From Neoceratodus forsteri (taxonomy: Eukaryota; Chordata; Ceratodontiformes; Ceratodontidae), in assembly GCA_016271365.2 (NCBI GenBank), contig CM057456.1, positions 890,998,001 to 891,062,000 of the forward strand: a DNA stretch of 64,000 nt, written 5' to 3'. Position 1 is the stretch's first letter, and each line of letters begins with the position of its first letter. A program made the translations under genes and the position numbers. The notes beneath the pieces are model-generated. The model had not been told where the DNA came from. It was given only the letters and a program-made list of their open reading frames with translations, and searched no databases. This document shows positions 41,860 to 53,384 of this stretch, one piece after another.

Positions 41860-43560
41860 CTAAGAGACTGAAGATTGGGAAACCAAATCCTCCTCTGAGA
41901 TGAGGTCAGGAGGTCGTGCCTCATGGATAGAAACAAGGGAGTTGAGACTGCTAGAGATAGCAACAGAGGATACCAAGGTTGCCTGGTCCAATCTGGAGCC
42001 ACCAGAATGTGAAGGGTTGAGACCTGATCTTGATCAGTACTCGGAATATCAGAGGCATGGTATAGAGAAACCTGTCTGTCCAGTTTAACAGGAGAGCATC
42101 CAGAGGGATAGTCCCTAGGACTAGGGTTCTGCAGCAGAAGAGGGGAAGTTGATGATAGTCTGGGGCTGTGAAGAGATCTATCTCTGGAGTGCCCAATCGC
42201 TTGAAAATCAGCTGGATGACATAAGGATTCGGAGACCATTCGTGGTGACCCTGAGAAATCCTGCTTAAGGCATCTGCCAGCACACTTGTCCTTCCCTGGA
42301 AGATGAACTGTTTTCATAGAAGTCAGAAGACAGTAAGCTAGAGACCATAGCATCATGGCCTCCGTGCACAAGGCCATGGACTGAGTGCCCCCCCTTGCTT
42401 AAGTACCACATTGTAGTGGTGTTGTCTGTCCTGACTTGCATCACTTTGCCTTTGACTGATTCTGAGAAGGCCTGAAGGGCTAGGAACACTGCCCTGAGCT
42501 CAAGAAGACTGATATGAAGGAGAGACTCCTGTTGTGACCAAACACCCGGTGCAGTGAGCGCTCCTAAATGGGCTCCCCAACCCAGGAGAGAGAGGCATCC
42601 GTGGTCAGGACCACTGAGGGTGCCTGATTGAGGAATGGGACACCCTGCCTGAGACTGTCCTGATCCAACCACCACTGGAGAGCCTGGACAAGAGAATGAG
42701 TCACTGGAATCAGTTTTGTGAGAGAATCTTTTTTCTGAGACCAAAAGGACCTTAAGAGGAACTGAATGTCCCTCATCTGGAACCTGGCTCCTTGAACCAC
42801 TGCAGTGGAGACTGCCGTGTGGCCTAGGAGTTGAAGAAAATGTCTGGCTGAGTGAGACACCAGCGGTCGAAAAGAAGAAGCCAGATCTGTAAGGGCCCTT
42901 ACCCTTGAGCATGGGAGGAAGGCCTTTGCCTGAATAGTATCCAGCTCTACCCCATGAAGGTAAGGAGCTGTACTGGTTCGAGGACTGACTTGGAGAGATT
43001 TAGGAGGAACCCTAGAGAACTGAGCAGATTCTGGGTAACCTCTAGAGCTGACTTGACCTGGTCGGAAGACTGGCCTACAATGAGCCAGTCATGTAGATAA
43101 GGGAAGACAGAGATGCCCTGCCTTCTGAGGAAGGCTACCACTACTGCAAGAGATTTTGTGAACACCCTTAGGGCCAAAGTCAGGCCAAAGGGAATGGCTC
43201 TGAACTGGTAATGACCTGAAGGCAACTTGAACCTGAGGTATTTTCTGTGGGAGCACCTGACAGTTATATGGAAATAAGCATCCTTGAGGTCCAGGGGAAG
43301 CTAGCCAGTCTCCTGGCCTCAGAGAGGGAAGAATTATTCCCAGAGTCACCATTCTGAATTTTGGCTTTGTAATATGTTTGTTCAGATATCTCAGGTCTAG
43401 GATGGGTCGCCACTCCCCTGTCTTTTTAGGGTAAGGAAGTATCTGGAATACAGTCCTTTGCCCCTGTGTTGTGTAGGAACCCTCTCTACAGCTCTGAGGG
43501 TTAGTAGGGAGGTTACTTCTGCCTCTACAACAATCGTTTCTGAAGTTGTTGCAGGTGGAA
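41860..43560 (-). pseudogene. RT/RNase H gene of DIRS C, broken; YLHD in place of YLDD
   Basis: Minus-strand blocks: 'GKGLYSRYFLTLKRQG' (about 43450), 'FRMVTLGIILPSL' (43350), 'AIPFGLTLALRVFTKSLAVV' (43200), 'PYLHDWLIVGQ' (43100) where YLDD is expected, 'LGFLLNLSKSVLEPVQ' (43010), RNase H 'LTTDASLSWVGEP' (42600), 'LLELRAVFLALQAF' (42500) and 'VRTDNTTTMWYLSKGG' (42440). The DAM-like zone begins 'LADALSRISQGHHEW' (42280). Frame changes occur near 43380, 42900 and 42560. The Asp-to-His change in the catalytic pair would inactivate the RT. Confidence 0.8.
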
Positions 43561-43699
43561 AGGATCTGGCTCTCAATCTGGGAATCATCTGAAGCTGAGA
43601 ACCAGTCCCTAGCTTACTACTTCCAGGACCCAACTGTCTGAAGTGATAGACTTCCAGGCCTGGAAGTAGTAAGCCAGCCTGCCCCCTACTGGGATACAG

Positions 43700-45236
43700 G
43701 AGGTGACTTGGTTTGACACATCGGGGTGTCTGTTTGGCAGGGGCTTTAGGCTGAGAAGAGGATACAGCCCTGCTCATCCCCCTTCTGCCTCTCCCTCTGA
43801 AGAACCCCCTCTGCTGGCAAGAAGACGAAGCCTGGGCTTGGTAAAAAGGCTTTTAGAAAGGCCTGCCCCTGCCTGCCCTAGACTGCTGCTTCTGAGGAGT
43901 AGCTTGTCTTTCTTTGGCCACTGCACTCCTGTAGGCGGTCCTGTATTCATCCATCTCCCCAGAGAATTACCAGGCACAGGGATATCCATAGCCCTAGCCT
44001 GGGTATCCTGTAAAAAGCTAGTACACTTAAGCCAAGCAACTCTCCTAAGAGATATAGATGTAGCCATGATTCTTGATGTCACATCATTGGAGTCTACAGC
44101 AGCATGGAATTGTACCTTGGATGTCTCAATTCCATCAGCAGCCACCTCCTCCAGCTCTTTGGCGCGTTGGGAGGAACCCATCTTAGCCAGCTCCAGAACC
44201 GTATCTCACGTGGACTTCTGGTACCTGATTGTATATGCCATATAATTAGCCTGTCTGAGCCCCAAGGAGGATGCCACATACTGTTTCTTGGCCATGGCAT
44301 CCACCTTCCTGGAATCCTCTTCTGGGGTTGTGATGCCAAAGGAATATTTGCCCTGTCACAGGCTGCAGCCTGCACTACCCCAACATGGCTGCAATGGTTA
44401 TACAGAAACTCCGTACCAGAACCTGATAACATATACCTCCTATCTATTAATCCATGGGGGCATAGAAGTAGGCATTTGTAGTAATTTTTGAGTCTGTTTC
44501 CCTAAAGTTCTGTGAAGTGGGATAGACAGTCTACTGGACTCTGGGATGTCCATCATCTCTACGTAATCAGGTTCCTCTGCCTCCTCAGCTTCTACAAATG
44601 GGAGCTGGAGAGCGTCAGCCACTTTTTTGTAAAACAGAAAGTGGGAGGGTCTCAAAAAGTCTGGGAGGGGAGACATTGGTAGACCTGTCTGGTGAGATGT
44701 CAGGCTCTATAGGCTCATCTAGGCCTCCAAACACATCATCATCATCTAGGAATGCTTCATCTCCCTCTCACTCCTCAAAGTATACATCCAGATCGTAATC
44801 CAATGGAGTTGGAACCATCCAAACCGATCACTTACCAGAAGGTGTCAATTAGGATGGAACCGGGTGAAGCATCTGAACAATGCTGATCGCTTTCGCAATT
44901 TCTTCAGCGGTTGGAACCTGCGGGGTGGGATCTGAACTGGCTGACTTCTTCCTTTTTTTTTTTTTTAGACAGAACTGGTCCCTTGGAATCGGATCTCCTT
45001 TTACCCGAGGAGGTATCGCCTGGTTCAGCAGGCACCTCCTCAGGTTCGGTCGGAACTGAACCAGGCTGGCCATCAGGATCAGCGGACTTCTTGGCCTCCT
45101 TTTCCTTCAGCCCATTTAATCTTTTTTCTAATGTGGCTTTGGGGAAATTCTTACAAATTTTCCAGTCTGTTTTGAGGCGGTCAAACCCCAGACAATATAC
45201 ACATATGAGGTGGGGATCAGCTTTGGCAAAAGCCAC
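43700..45236 (-). pseudogene. GAG-like gene of DIRS C, frameshifted
   Basis: The N-terminal finger is 'ADPHLICVYCLGFDRLKTDWKIC' (about 45225-45155; the Cys expected in 'KTDC' is Trp). Next come 'LEKRLNGLKEKEAKKS' and an A-run (plus-strand T) at 44954-44966. The acidic 'EEAEEPDYVEMMDIPE' (44590-44540) precedes the C-terminal core 'KVQFHAAVDSNDVTSRIMATS' (44130-44060) and 'RRVAWLKCTSF'. The same blocks in the same order occur in D. Breaks near 44950, 44700 and 44200. Confidence 0.78.
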
Positions 45237-45699
45237 CGCACACTCAGTACAGTGTTAAAACCCAGTGGGACCATTTTTTTTCTTGGGTTTCTCAGCCATA
45301 GTCTTCTCTTGAAAAGTTACCCTTTACAGTCTTCAAGCCAGTTAACACTGTCTGATCAGTTACCAACCATGTCACGGGTTGTGGAAAGAACTGAGCAAAA
45401 TCTTGTTTTTTTGAAACCGATCTGAACTGGGACCCACAAGAGAACCAGAATTAAGAAGAGAAACAAAATTTTTGTCAGTTCCCAACCAGACCGACCGATG
45501 GGAAACCGAAGATAAAATAATTTCTTCACTATAATACTCATCATCTACCCACGTACACTATCTGTACCGAAGACAGAGATTCGATACCGAAAAAATAATG
45601 AAACAGTTGTTAAAACTGACCGATTTGTACTATAACCGAACTGAAGCGAAGGAGAAATCTCCGGAGTGACTTCACAGTTAGGCGGAGTAAAGAATCTGA

Positions 45700-45860
45700 C
45701 AGTTACACTGAGATGCACCAGATATGGAGGTTTGAAAACCAAGCTTGAGCTCAATGTTCTATGCTGCTGCATAGAGTTAACCCTTTCCTCTCCAGAGCAG
45801 TTCAAGTGCTGGGGCTAACTGCATATAGTCAGAATACAGCAAGACTTTATGTTGTTTGAA
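45700..45860. repeat. Right inverted terminal repeat of DIRS C
   Basis: It is complementary to 40921-41085 and, at the outer end, to the second half of the ICR. Confidence 0.85.
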
Positions 45861-46124
45861 CTACCCAAAGAGTGAAAGACCACTTGCCAGTGGGTTAAAT
45901 GCCTTAAGTCAATAGCTGGGGGGATTTTACCCCACTGACAATTACGTTCTTGATCTGAGTTGCTATCCATTATTGACCATGACCTCCAGTCCATATCTGT
46001 TCTGGCAAATCTTTAAAAAAAAAAAAAGATAACTTTGTACAGCTCTTTCTGTACCTCAGGTACAGTTTTTTTTTTATTTTTAACGTATTTACCAAGATAG
46101 TCTAGGTAAGATGCAATAGCTCTT
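45861..46124. other. Short intergenic stretch
   Basis: A run at 46015-46028 and a T-run at 46065-46080 are the only visible features. Confidence 0.3.
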
Positions 46125-46262
46125 TTTCAGTGGGGCCCTGTTTACCATTTTTACAGCCGAGTAGACTGAAGCAACAGGAAGTAAAGTGACTTGCTCAAGG
46201 TCACACAGCATGTATGTGACTATGACAGGACTGAGTTTGATTTCTTCCTGGAACCTGCTGAT
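46125..46262 (+). mobile_element. MIR/CORE-like SINE fragment
   Basis: 'gtgacttgctcaaggtcacacagca' followed by 'ggactgagtttgatttc' closely follows the conserved MIR/CORE segment. The preceding 'ccatttttacag' fits as well. Old and partial. Confidence 0.7.
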
Positions 46263-47352
46263 GGTGGTAAGCAGCAGTGTTTTAATGAGCTGCAGCCATG
46301 GTACTTAAATTTGAAGTCTTGACAACATTCTAAAAGCAGAGTCTGAAGACATTCTTGCTTTTAAATCTCAGCACCCTGGTTAAGGAATGCACTGCTCAAG
46401 CTCATAATCATAGTGGTTTGAGGGCATCAGCTAAAGAGAACTTTGACTGCTAAAGGTTCATTACCCTCCTTCAGTCATTTGGCGCAAATTAGTTTGGTCA
46501 TGTGACAATGTTTGAGCGAATGCAATTGGGATGGATACCTATCTATCTGTCTGTCCACTGTTAAAATTCAAGCACCGTACAATCTGTCAGACAATTTGTA
46601 TGCATTCCATCCCTTCCGACCCAGCCAGTAAAGGGCTACATGGAAGCCCAATGCCCCACTTGGATATGCTCCTCCTTCTATGCTAAACTTCAGTGGTTGC
46701 TCTGTGGGATACAGAATATCCAAGAATACCTGTGGGGCCATCAGAGTGCAGGGGTCAGCAAATAAGCAGGCTTATCCATGCCTGTGCTTCACAGAATGCT
46801 GTACACTTGAAAATATTCAGTAAAAAATATACTTTAGGTAATGCAAGCAAAATAAAATGTGTCAGATCTGCACAGAATCTTGGCTACATGGTTTTGAGTT
46901 AAAGCTTCTGCTGTCAATAGGAGTGCGAATACAAAATCTGTAGAATAAAGGCATCTGATGTCTTGAAGCTATATATTTACACTCAAACTATGTAAACAGC
47001 TGCTTTTTGCAAAAGGAAGTCTGCATGTGTTTTGCCAGCATCTTTTGAAAGATGCATAGCTTCACACTGTGTTGCCAGTGAACAGTGAGGGAGGCCCACA
47101 TCTTGGAGCTTACAGCAGATGAGACACAGTATTCCTTCATCACCACTACAGTACATGTGACGTGTGGGCATCAGTCCATGGCAGTTTTCACCTCATCAGG
47201 ACTGTCTCCAAAAGACCTGAAAGAAAGTAAATATTTATTGGAGGAAATAGGGTTGAGCATGCGGAATCCATGATCGGTAAATGAATCTATAAACTTCATA
47301 AAACAATTACATGCTAAGTGCCTACTACACAAAAGGCACAAGTAATAAAATG
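46263..47352. other. Intergenic DNA, nothing recognised
   Basis: A short tetranucleotide run ('tatctatctgtctgtc') lies at 46541-46556. No coding evidence. Confidence 0.35.
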
Positions 47353-47366
47353 TGTAACACATTCTT

Positions 47367-47766
47367 TTTTTATCACTACATTATTTTTGCCACCACCTCC
47401 GTGGACCTGGCAGGGGCTACGTCCACCACCCTTCAGAGTGGTACGTCCTCCAGCCCATCAGGGCCATCATGGAGTCCTGCGGGTCTTGTATTTTCCTCTG
47501 GTTTTCTCCCACACCGCACCCATGCAATGAAGTGCAGCAGCTATCTCCACTTCCACGGAGGCAGCCAAGCACCTAATGCAGGCCAATCCTTCTTGTGCAC
47601 TTCCAAACCACTTCACAAGGAAGGAGAGCAGTCCTCCGGACACCCAATACCTATCTTCCCCGGTTGACCCCTGAACGACCCGAGTCCATTCCTGAACCTG
47701 AGTTGCCAGCGTGGTACGAGGTGTGCCGTCCAGTGCCTCAACCTTCAGCACCACCGGGCCAGCCCA
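47367..47766 (-). mobile_element. SINE copy S4 with target-site duplication
   Basis: The minus-strand head begins near 47766 ('ggtggtgctgaaggttgaggcactgg', then 'gcaactcaggttcagg'). The T-run at 47365-47371 is the poly(A) tail. A 14-base direct repeat 'tgtaacacattctt' (47353-47366) and 'tgtaatacattctt' (47767-47780) brackets it. At about 400 bp it is shorter than S2. Confidence 0.85.
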
Positions 47767-47780
47767 TGTAATACATTCTT

Positions 47781-48251
47781 ATGCACATTGAGGTGCTGTA
47801 GGGTCTGCAAATTATTTTTTTAACTTACTCATAACCTGAATTACACCAGGTACTGTATGTGCAAAGGGTGCTTATGTCAGAAAGTGGGAACATGGAGTGG
47901 GGCAGGAGAAAAATATAATCCCTGTTTCGAGCCCTTTTGTGATTATTTGCATTCAAGAGGTCCCAATGAATACATAACTTCTAAAGATCAAGCACAGGTT
48001 ATACCACTTTGAAATATGAATAAAGGATTATCATCTGCCAGTTCTGTCCAATTGCAGACTGTGCCTAGATGTCCTTTTTGTTAACACCTTGCCCTGCATG
48101 TACTGCATTCCTGTTGTACTGCTGTGTGCCAACTTCATGGCTCAGGTCGTGCCTGAGAACAGTCCTTGGGGTGAGTGCATCTACCACGCGAATACTTGAA
48201 TAAATAAATAAATAAAATGTGATGACAGGTTTTGTTAATGGTAACAGGAAA
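47781..48251. other. Intergenic DNA with an (AATAA)n tail
   Basis: 'gaataaataaataaataaaatg' at 48196-48216 looks like a retroelement 3' tail on the plus strand. Its 5' limit cannot be set. Confidence 0.35.
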
Positions 48252-48282
48252 CAGTTTTTACACCCCTAGATGCCCTCCAGCT
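48252..48282. repeat. Outer direct repeat, left copy, flanking DIRS E-F
   Basis: 31 bases, 28 identical to 60393-60423, in the same orientation ('cagtttttacac', two differing bases, then 'ctagatgccctccag'). Confidence 0.85.
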
Positions 48283-48301
48283 GTTCTATAGGAAAAGAAA
48301 C

Positions 48302-48520
48302 GTTATGTAAGAACTTACCATAACAGTAGATCTTCGAGGGGATTGCAGTCATCAGGTTACACTGCAGGAACTTCACCGTTGGTGAATGGGGAATCCACAT
48401 GGAAGATTTTCAGCAGTACAACTGGGCCTGCCGACGGCGTCATCTGACTTTGCCAACCCTATAAAGGTGCAGGGGGACCCACGCCCTTCGCAGTTCTTTT
48501 CCACCGGAGATGAAGGGAGC
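48302..48520. repeat. Left inverted terminal repeat of DIRS E
   Basis: It is complementary to 53385-53580. The outer part 'gaacttaccataacagtaga' recurs inverted in the ICR. Confidence 0.85.
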
Positions 48521-48644
48521 AAGGTTAATGCCCTGGGGACCCGAGGAGAGTGAGAGATCCGACTCTCAGAGAAATGATGGAAACAGCAGACAGCCAGGTC
48601 CTGAAGAGGAGCCCCAAAAAGGGGGATGGTGGAAGGGAATAGAC

Positions 48645-48745
48645 CTGATGACTGAAATCCCCTTGAAGATCTACTGTTATGGTAAGTTCTTATGTAACTG
48701 TTCTATCTTCTTTGGGGTATCTCAGTCATCAGGTTACACCACAGG
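48645..48745. repeat. Internal complementary region (ICR) of DIRS E
   Basis: The first half ('aagatctactgttatggtaa') mirrors the left end. The second half ('ttctttggggtatctcagtc') mirrors the right end at 53540-53575. Confidence 0.85.
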
Positions 48746-48899
48746 AATGAGTCCCAAGCAGTGACTAGAGTATATGGACAGCCTGGAAGGCTGGATCTCC
48801 ATAAACTTAAGACAGGAGAGGTGGAACAACTACTAAGTCAAACAGCTTTTTAAACTTAAGACAGAAGACCTTGAAAACTGAACCCATCAAGGAATTCCA

Positions 48900-50160
48900 T
48901 AAACTTAAGACAGGATTCCTTGCAGAGACCTGCCAAATCCTGCATGGGCTCTAGAAGCGATGTCCAGACTGTAATGCTTGGTGAAATTATGGATTGTACT
49001 CCAGGTGGCAGCAGAGCAAATGTCAGCTGCTGAGAGCCCTTTGCCAGTTCAGCGGCAGTGTTTGCAGTTCTCTGAGGAACCATCACCCTAGTCAGAGGGT
49101 TGTTAAAACGGTTCCTTGGGTTTCAAAATAAGCTACAGGGGTAGCTATGCCTCTGGTGGAGTGAGCTTTGACAGCACCCGGCAATTGTTTGCCGTACTTA
49201 CTGTAGCAGAACACAATGCAATTTGCCAACCATTTGGATAAACATTGCTTAGAAACTGAAGCACCCTCTCTACCTGGTGCAAAAGAAACAAACAACTGCT
49301 TAGACTTTCTAGACTCCTTGGTTCTGAGCAGGTAATACTTCAAAGTTCTACGCACATCTTAAATATGGAGCAGTGCTTTGCCTGGATTGGCACGCTCCGG
49401 AAAAAATAAACAGGAAGGTGGATAGATTGAGTGTAAACTCTGAAACCACATTCGGTAAGAACTTAGGATTTGTGCACAAAGACACCCTGTCTTTGTGAAA
49501 AATCAAATAAGGTTCCTTGCATCAGAAGGTCTGAGGCTCTGAAATTCTTCAAGCATAAGTAATTGCAACTAAAAAGAGTGCTTTCCAAGCCTGGGCAGCC
49601 AAATTGCAAGTCACGATTGGCTCAAAAGGAGACAGGGTCAACTTTTCCAAAATAAAATTCAAGTCCCAAGCTGGGACCAGAGAATGGACTGGGTGTTTCA
49701 GATGTAGGATGCCCCAGAGGAAGGTATGGGAGATATCCAGTTGAGCAATAGTGCAGACACCCACAGGCTCGTGGAAGGCAAGGATTGCTGAAAAGTGGGT
49801 CTTGAAGGAGGAATACTGGAGACCCGAGTCAGACAAAGATATTAGGTAGTCCAGTACATGCTTCACTGGTCAGATGAAGGGGTCAAGGGAACATTTGGCA
49901 GCCCAGATGGCAAACCATTTCCACTTCATGGCATAAATGGCACGAGTGGATGGCTGCGAGTGGCCACTAGAACATAAGCCACCCTGCTGGAGACATCAAA
50001 CCTGGCGATGGCTATGTCCTCAGGAGCCACGCATGCAGATGGCAGGACCTCAGACTGGGATTGACCATGGTCCCCCGATACTGGATCAGCAGATTCCTGC
50101 AAAGGGGCAGAGGGACCGGAGGTTCCTCTGCCAGTTGCTGAAGTAGAGGAAACCATATCT
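48900..50160 (-). pseudogene. Tyrosine recombinase of DIRS E, broken, with a foreign patch
   Basis: Read leftward: 'YLISLSDSGLQYSSFKTHFSAILAFHE' (about 49855-49770), the first catalytic Arg region as 'TYA' stop 'RIS' (about 49555-49540, a CGA-to-TGA type change), 'LFVSFAPGREGASVSKQCLSKW' (49290-49230) and the 'HSTRG' box (49170-49155). The reading is then lost where about 82 bases of another DIRS type are present (49043-49124). 'SAADICSAATW' resumes beyond it (49035-49005), followed by the Tyr zone. Dead gene. Confidence 0.7.
49043..49124 (+). repeat. Patch of D-type DIRS GAG sequence inside the YR of E
   Basis: The patch from 'gccagttcag' to 'cggttccttgggtttc' matches 36480-36570 of DIRS D with few differences and one 8-base gap. 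The E coding sequence is recognisable on both sides. Confidence 0.82.
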
Positions 50161-50167
50161 GGCCAGG

Positions 50168-51383
50168 ATCATGTTGGCCCCTTCCATCTACAATTTGATC
50201 AGCACTCTCTGTACTACTGGGAACAGAGGGAATGCGTACAGAAATCTCCCACTCCAAGAGAGGGACAATGCATCTTGCCAGAAAACTCCAGTCCCTGGAT
50301 CTAGTGAGCAGAAATTGAGCAGTTTTGCATTGTATGGGGATGCAAAAAGGTCCAACTCTGGATGACCTCATCTGTTGAACAGATGATGTGCTATGGATGA
50401 GAGAAGCTCCCATTCATGCATGCTGGACTGAGTCCTGCTGAGGCTGTCTGCCAGAGTGTTTGAAAAGCCTGGCATGTGTACGGCAGATAGTGTCAGATTG
50501 TGGTCCAGTGCCCAATACCATACTCTCATGGCCTCCCTGCAAAGGGGGTACAAGTAAGCCCCGCCTTGCTTGTTGATACAGTAGACAAGACTCAGATTGT
50601 CTGACTGCACCAACAACTGGCTTGGGGCCAGATGATACTGGAAGGCCTGCAGGGCACAGAGCACCGTTCCCATCTCCAGGACATTGATATGCAGGGCGGT
50701 CTCCCACTGGGAACAGGATCTCTGAGGTTGGAAGGGACCCAGGTGGCCTCCCTAGCCTAGATCTGAGGCATCCGTGGTTAGGATGTGACTTGGGAAGGGC
50801 TTCCCCTGCCCGTAGTCCAGGAATGCCCCAATGTACTGTAGTCTTTGGGATGGAACTAGCACACATTTGGGCAGATTGACTGTTATGGCCAGAGACTTAA
50901 AAAGCTGAAGAGTATGCTCCAGAGTGGACAACAGCTTCTCCCTGGACAGGGCCTTGAGAAGCCAGTTGTCCAGATATGGAAAGACATACAGTACCTCTCT
51001 TCCGAGACCACTGCTAAGCACTTGGGAAAGACACACAGTGCAGCAGATACGCCAAAGGGCAATACCTTGAACTGGTAATGTTCTCCCTGAAAGATGAAGC
51101 AGAGAAACCTCCTGTTAGGAGGGAAGACCGCGATGTGCAGGTAGGCATCCTGCATGTCCAGTGAGCATAGCCAGTCCCCGGACTTGAGGAGGGGGAACAG
51201 GCCTGGTAAGGTTACCATTCTGAACTTTTTATACTGCAAATAAAGATTCAGGTCTTTCAGAGCCAAGATTGGCCTCAGATCTCTGGTCTTTCTAGCAATC
51301 AGGAAGAATCTTGAATAGAAACCCTGTTTTTTCTGCCTCTTTGGTACCAGTTCTATCGCCTGCTTGTGTAGGAGAGATTGCAC
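50168..51383 (-). pseudogene. RT/RNase H gene of DIRS E, broken; YLDN in place of YLDD
   Basis: Minus-strand blocks: 'LLHKQAIELVPKRQKKQGFYS' (51370-51315), 'DLRPILALKDLNLYL' (51280), 'FRMVTLPGLFPLL' (51225), 'CSLDMQDAYLHIAV' (51170-51135), 'YQFKVLPFGVSAALCVF' (51075), 'VFPYLDNWLLKAL' (50985-50950; Asn codon 50965-50967) and 'LTTDASDLG' (RNase H, 50785). 'LADSLSRTQSSMHEWEL' (50450) begins the DAM-like zone. Frame changes near 51010 and 50740. Confidence 0.8.
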
Positions 51384-53320
51384 TTCCTTCTGGAGAACAG
51401 ACAGAAGAGCTGGGGGTAATATGAGGGAGGTGGGGGTATCTGGAGGCTGCTGGATGAGCTCCAGACCGCACTGTATGATCTACAGGATGCAGGCGTCTGA
51501 TGTTATGGTTCTCCTGATTCAAATGGAGGAAGAACCGACCGCCGACCACAACCTCCTGGGCCTGGACTACAGGAGGGGGGTCCGGCAAGGAGTCAAGCTG
51601 AGGCAGGGCCAGCGGAGGAGGCTGAACCCTCAGTTTTGGGTCGCTTGGCTGCCGCTTCAGTATGGGAGGAGGCAGCCAAGGAGGGCTAGGCTCTGCATTT
51701 GCCATGAGAATGGGAGCCAGAGCCTGGTCTGTTAACTTGCTTATGAAAAGCAGGGCACCCCCTACCATGATGTCGAGTGTGGTAAAGGGAATGGATGGGC
51801 TTAATGGCTGAACCTGAGGGCTGCAGATCGTTAATGATATCTTGGACATCTGGACCACAGAGTTTAGTGCCACTGAAAGGGGCATTCAGCACCTTGTTTT
51901 GCATATCAGCAGCAAACCCAGAAACCCTGAGCCATGAATGCCTATGCAGACAGATAAAAGTGGCCACTGCCTTGGCAACAGTATCAGATAAATCGTAGAT
52001 GGTTCTCAGAAGATGTCTCCTAACATCTTCTGCAGTTTGGAAGCAATGGAGCAATTCCTGTTTCTGGGCACCATCAGGAAGGGCTTGGGCAACTGTCTTA
52101 CCTTTTCTAGCACTGGTGTTTTGGAATTTCACCATGTGAGACAGGTAACTTGCTATCCTTAGGCCAAGGGAAGAGGAAGCATATGCCCTTTTGCCTCAAA
52201 GATCTATACTGTGGGATTCTTTTTCCAGGGGCAAGGAACTAAGGTGCTTGGGCACCTCAGACCTGTCATGTGCCGCCTTGATGATTACTGAGTCAGTTTC
52301 AGCCTGGGCAGCCAAGTAAGGAATGCCCTGAGAGGCACTGTAGAGCTTATCAGCTCTGTGGGGCATAGCTGGCACCATATCTGGTCTGTGCCATGCTGCC
52401 ATGGTAGCATTGCTGAGGGCTGGAAGCATGGGAGGAATAATCTTTGAAGGAGATTCAGGGATCTCCAGGTAGTGGTGGCATTGTCCTCCTCTGTCTGAAA
52501 CCCATAGTGGAAGACAGTTGCTTCATAATGTTGAAGAATGAAGTATCCTCAGGCGGAGACCTGGGGGTATGCTTGACAGATTCTTCACTGAAGGCCTGTT
52601 AAAGGCTGCAAACTGCTCGACAATCATATTAGTGAAGTGGACTAGAACTTCACTCAAGTCCATGGTCGTCGTTAGAGGGGTTGACGGCACTGACGTTGTC
52701 GGACCCGACTGTATGCCTGCCAAGCCCGCAGCCTTCGACTGGGAAGGGTCGGGTCTCGAGGAGCCTGTTGTCGACAGAGGAGGGTCCGATGACCACCGAG
52801 CACCCTGAGAGTTGGGCAAAGAGGCTGTCGGTATGGATCTGGAGAGAACCAGGACCTGGACAGCATGTCTGTTTGTCGGGGCAGCTGCTGCCGACAGCCC
52901 CGAAGGAGAGTCACATGGGAACGAAATGGCCGGGTGGGGTGAGTGGGTTGCGATCCCGGTCTTTTTATGACTTTTCTCCAAGGACCTGTCTTTGGCCTGG
53001 GAGCTCTTGGACCTGGAGGGTGACTGGCTGGCACCCCAGAGGACCCCGGCTCGGAGCTGGCTACTTGTTGTTCCACGAAGGTATGGAGAGAGCCTTTCTG
53101 CATGGCCTAAGGGTGGTTTGGTTAAACTGTTGGCAGAATGCCCAGTCCGAGGTGTTGTGATCAGGCCCAAGACAGCAAACACACCCAGAGTGCTCATCAT
53201 TGAAGGCAATCTTCTTTCCGCAGTGGCAGTGACGGCGACAGGAGAGAGGAGCTGAAGGTTTAATTCTTGACACACAAAAATAAATAAATAAATCTCTGAA
53301 AAGAGATTTGTGAGGGTTGT
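51384..53320 (-). pseudogene. GAG-like gene of DIRS E, frameshifted
   Basis: The N-terminal finger is 'RHCHCGKKIAFNDEHSGCVCCLG' plus a decayed last pair 'WAFCQQF' (about 53240-53145), then a Ser/Pro-rich region (53100-52650). A helical 'DLSEVLVHFTNMIVEQFAAF' (52665-52610) is followed by the C-terminal core 'DLSDTVAKAVATFICLHRHSWLRVSGFAADMQNKV' in pieces (51990-51890) and a Pro-rich end (51680-51560) before the RT. Frames change near 53110, 52500 and 51690. Blocks correspond to those of A, F and G. Confidence 0.75.
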
Positions 53321-53384
53321 GTAGAAAAAAAGGCAGCAGGCCACAAAAGGTGTGAAGACACTGCGACTCTTCTGGCTTACAGTG

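Larger units (their letters stand above)
40921..45860 (-). mobile_element. DIRS-like retrotransposon C, about 4.9 kb
   Basis: Inverted terminal repeats at 40921-41085 and 45700-45860 share 'gttaactctatgcagca' and its complement. The ICR lies at 41383-41485. GAG, RT/RNase H and an N-terminal YR piece are in order on the minus strand. The YR stops at the ICR, so its catalytic half is missing. It is the same subfamily as D. Confidence 0.88.
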
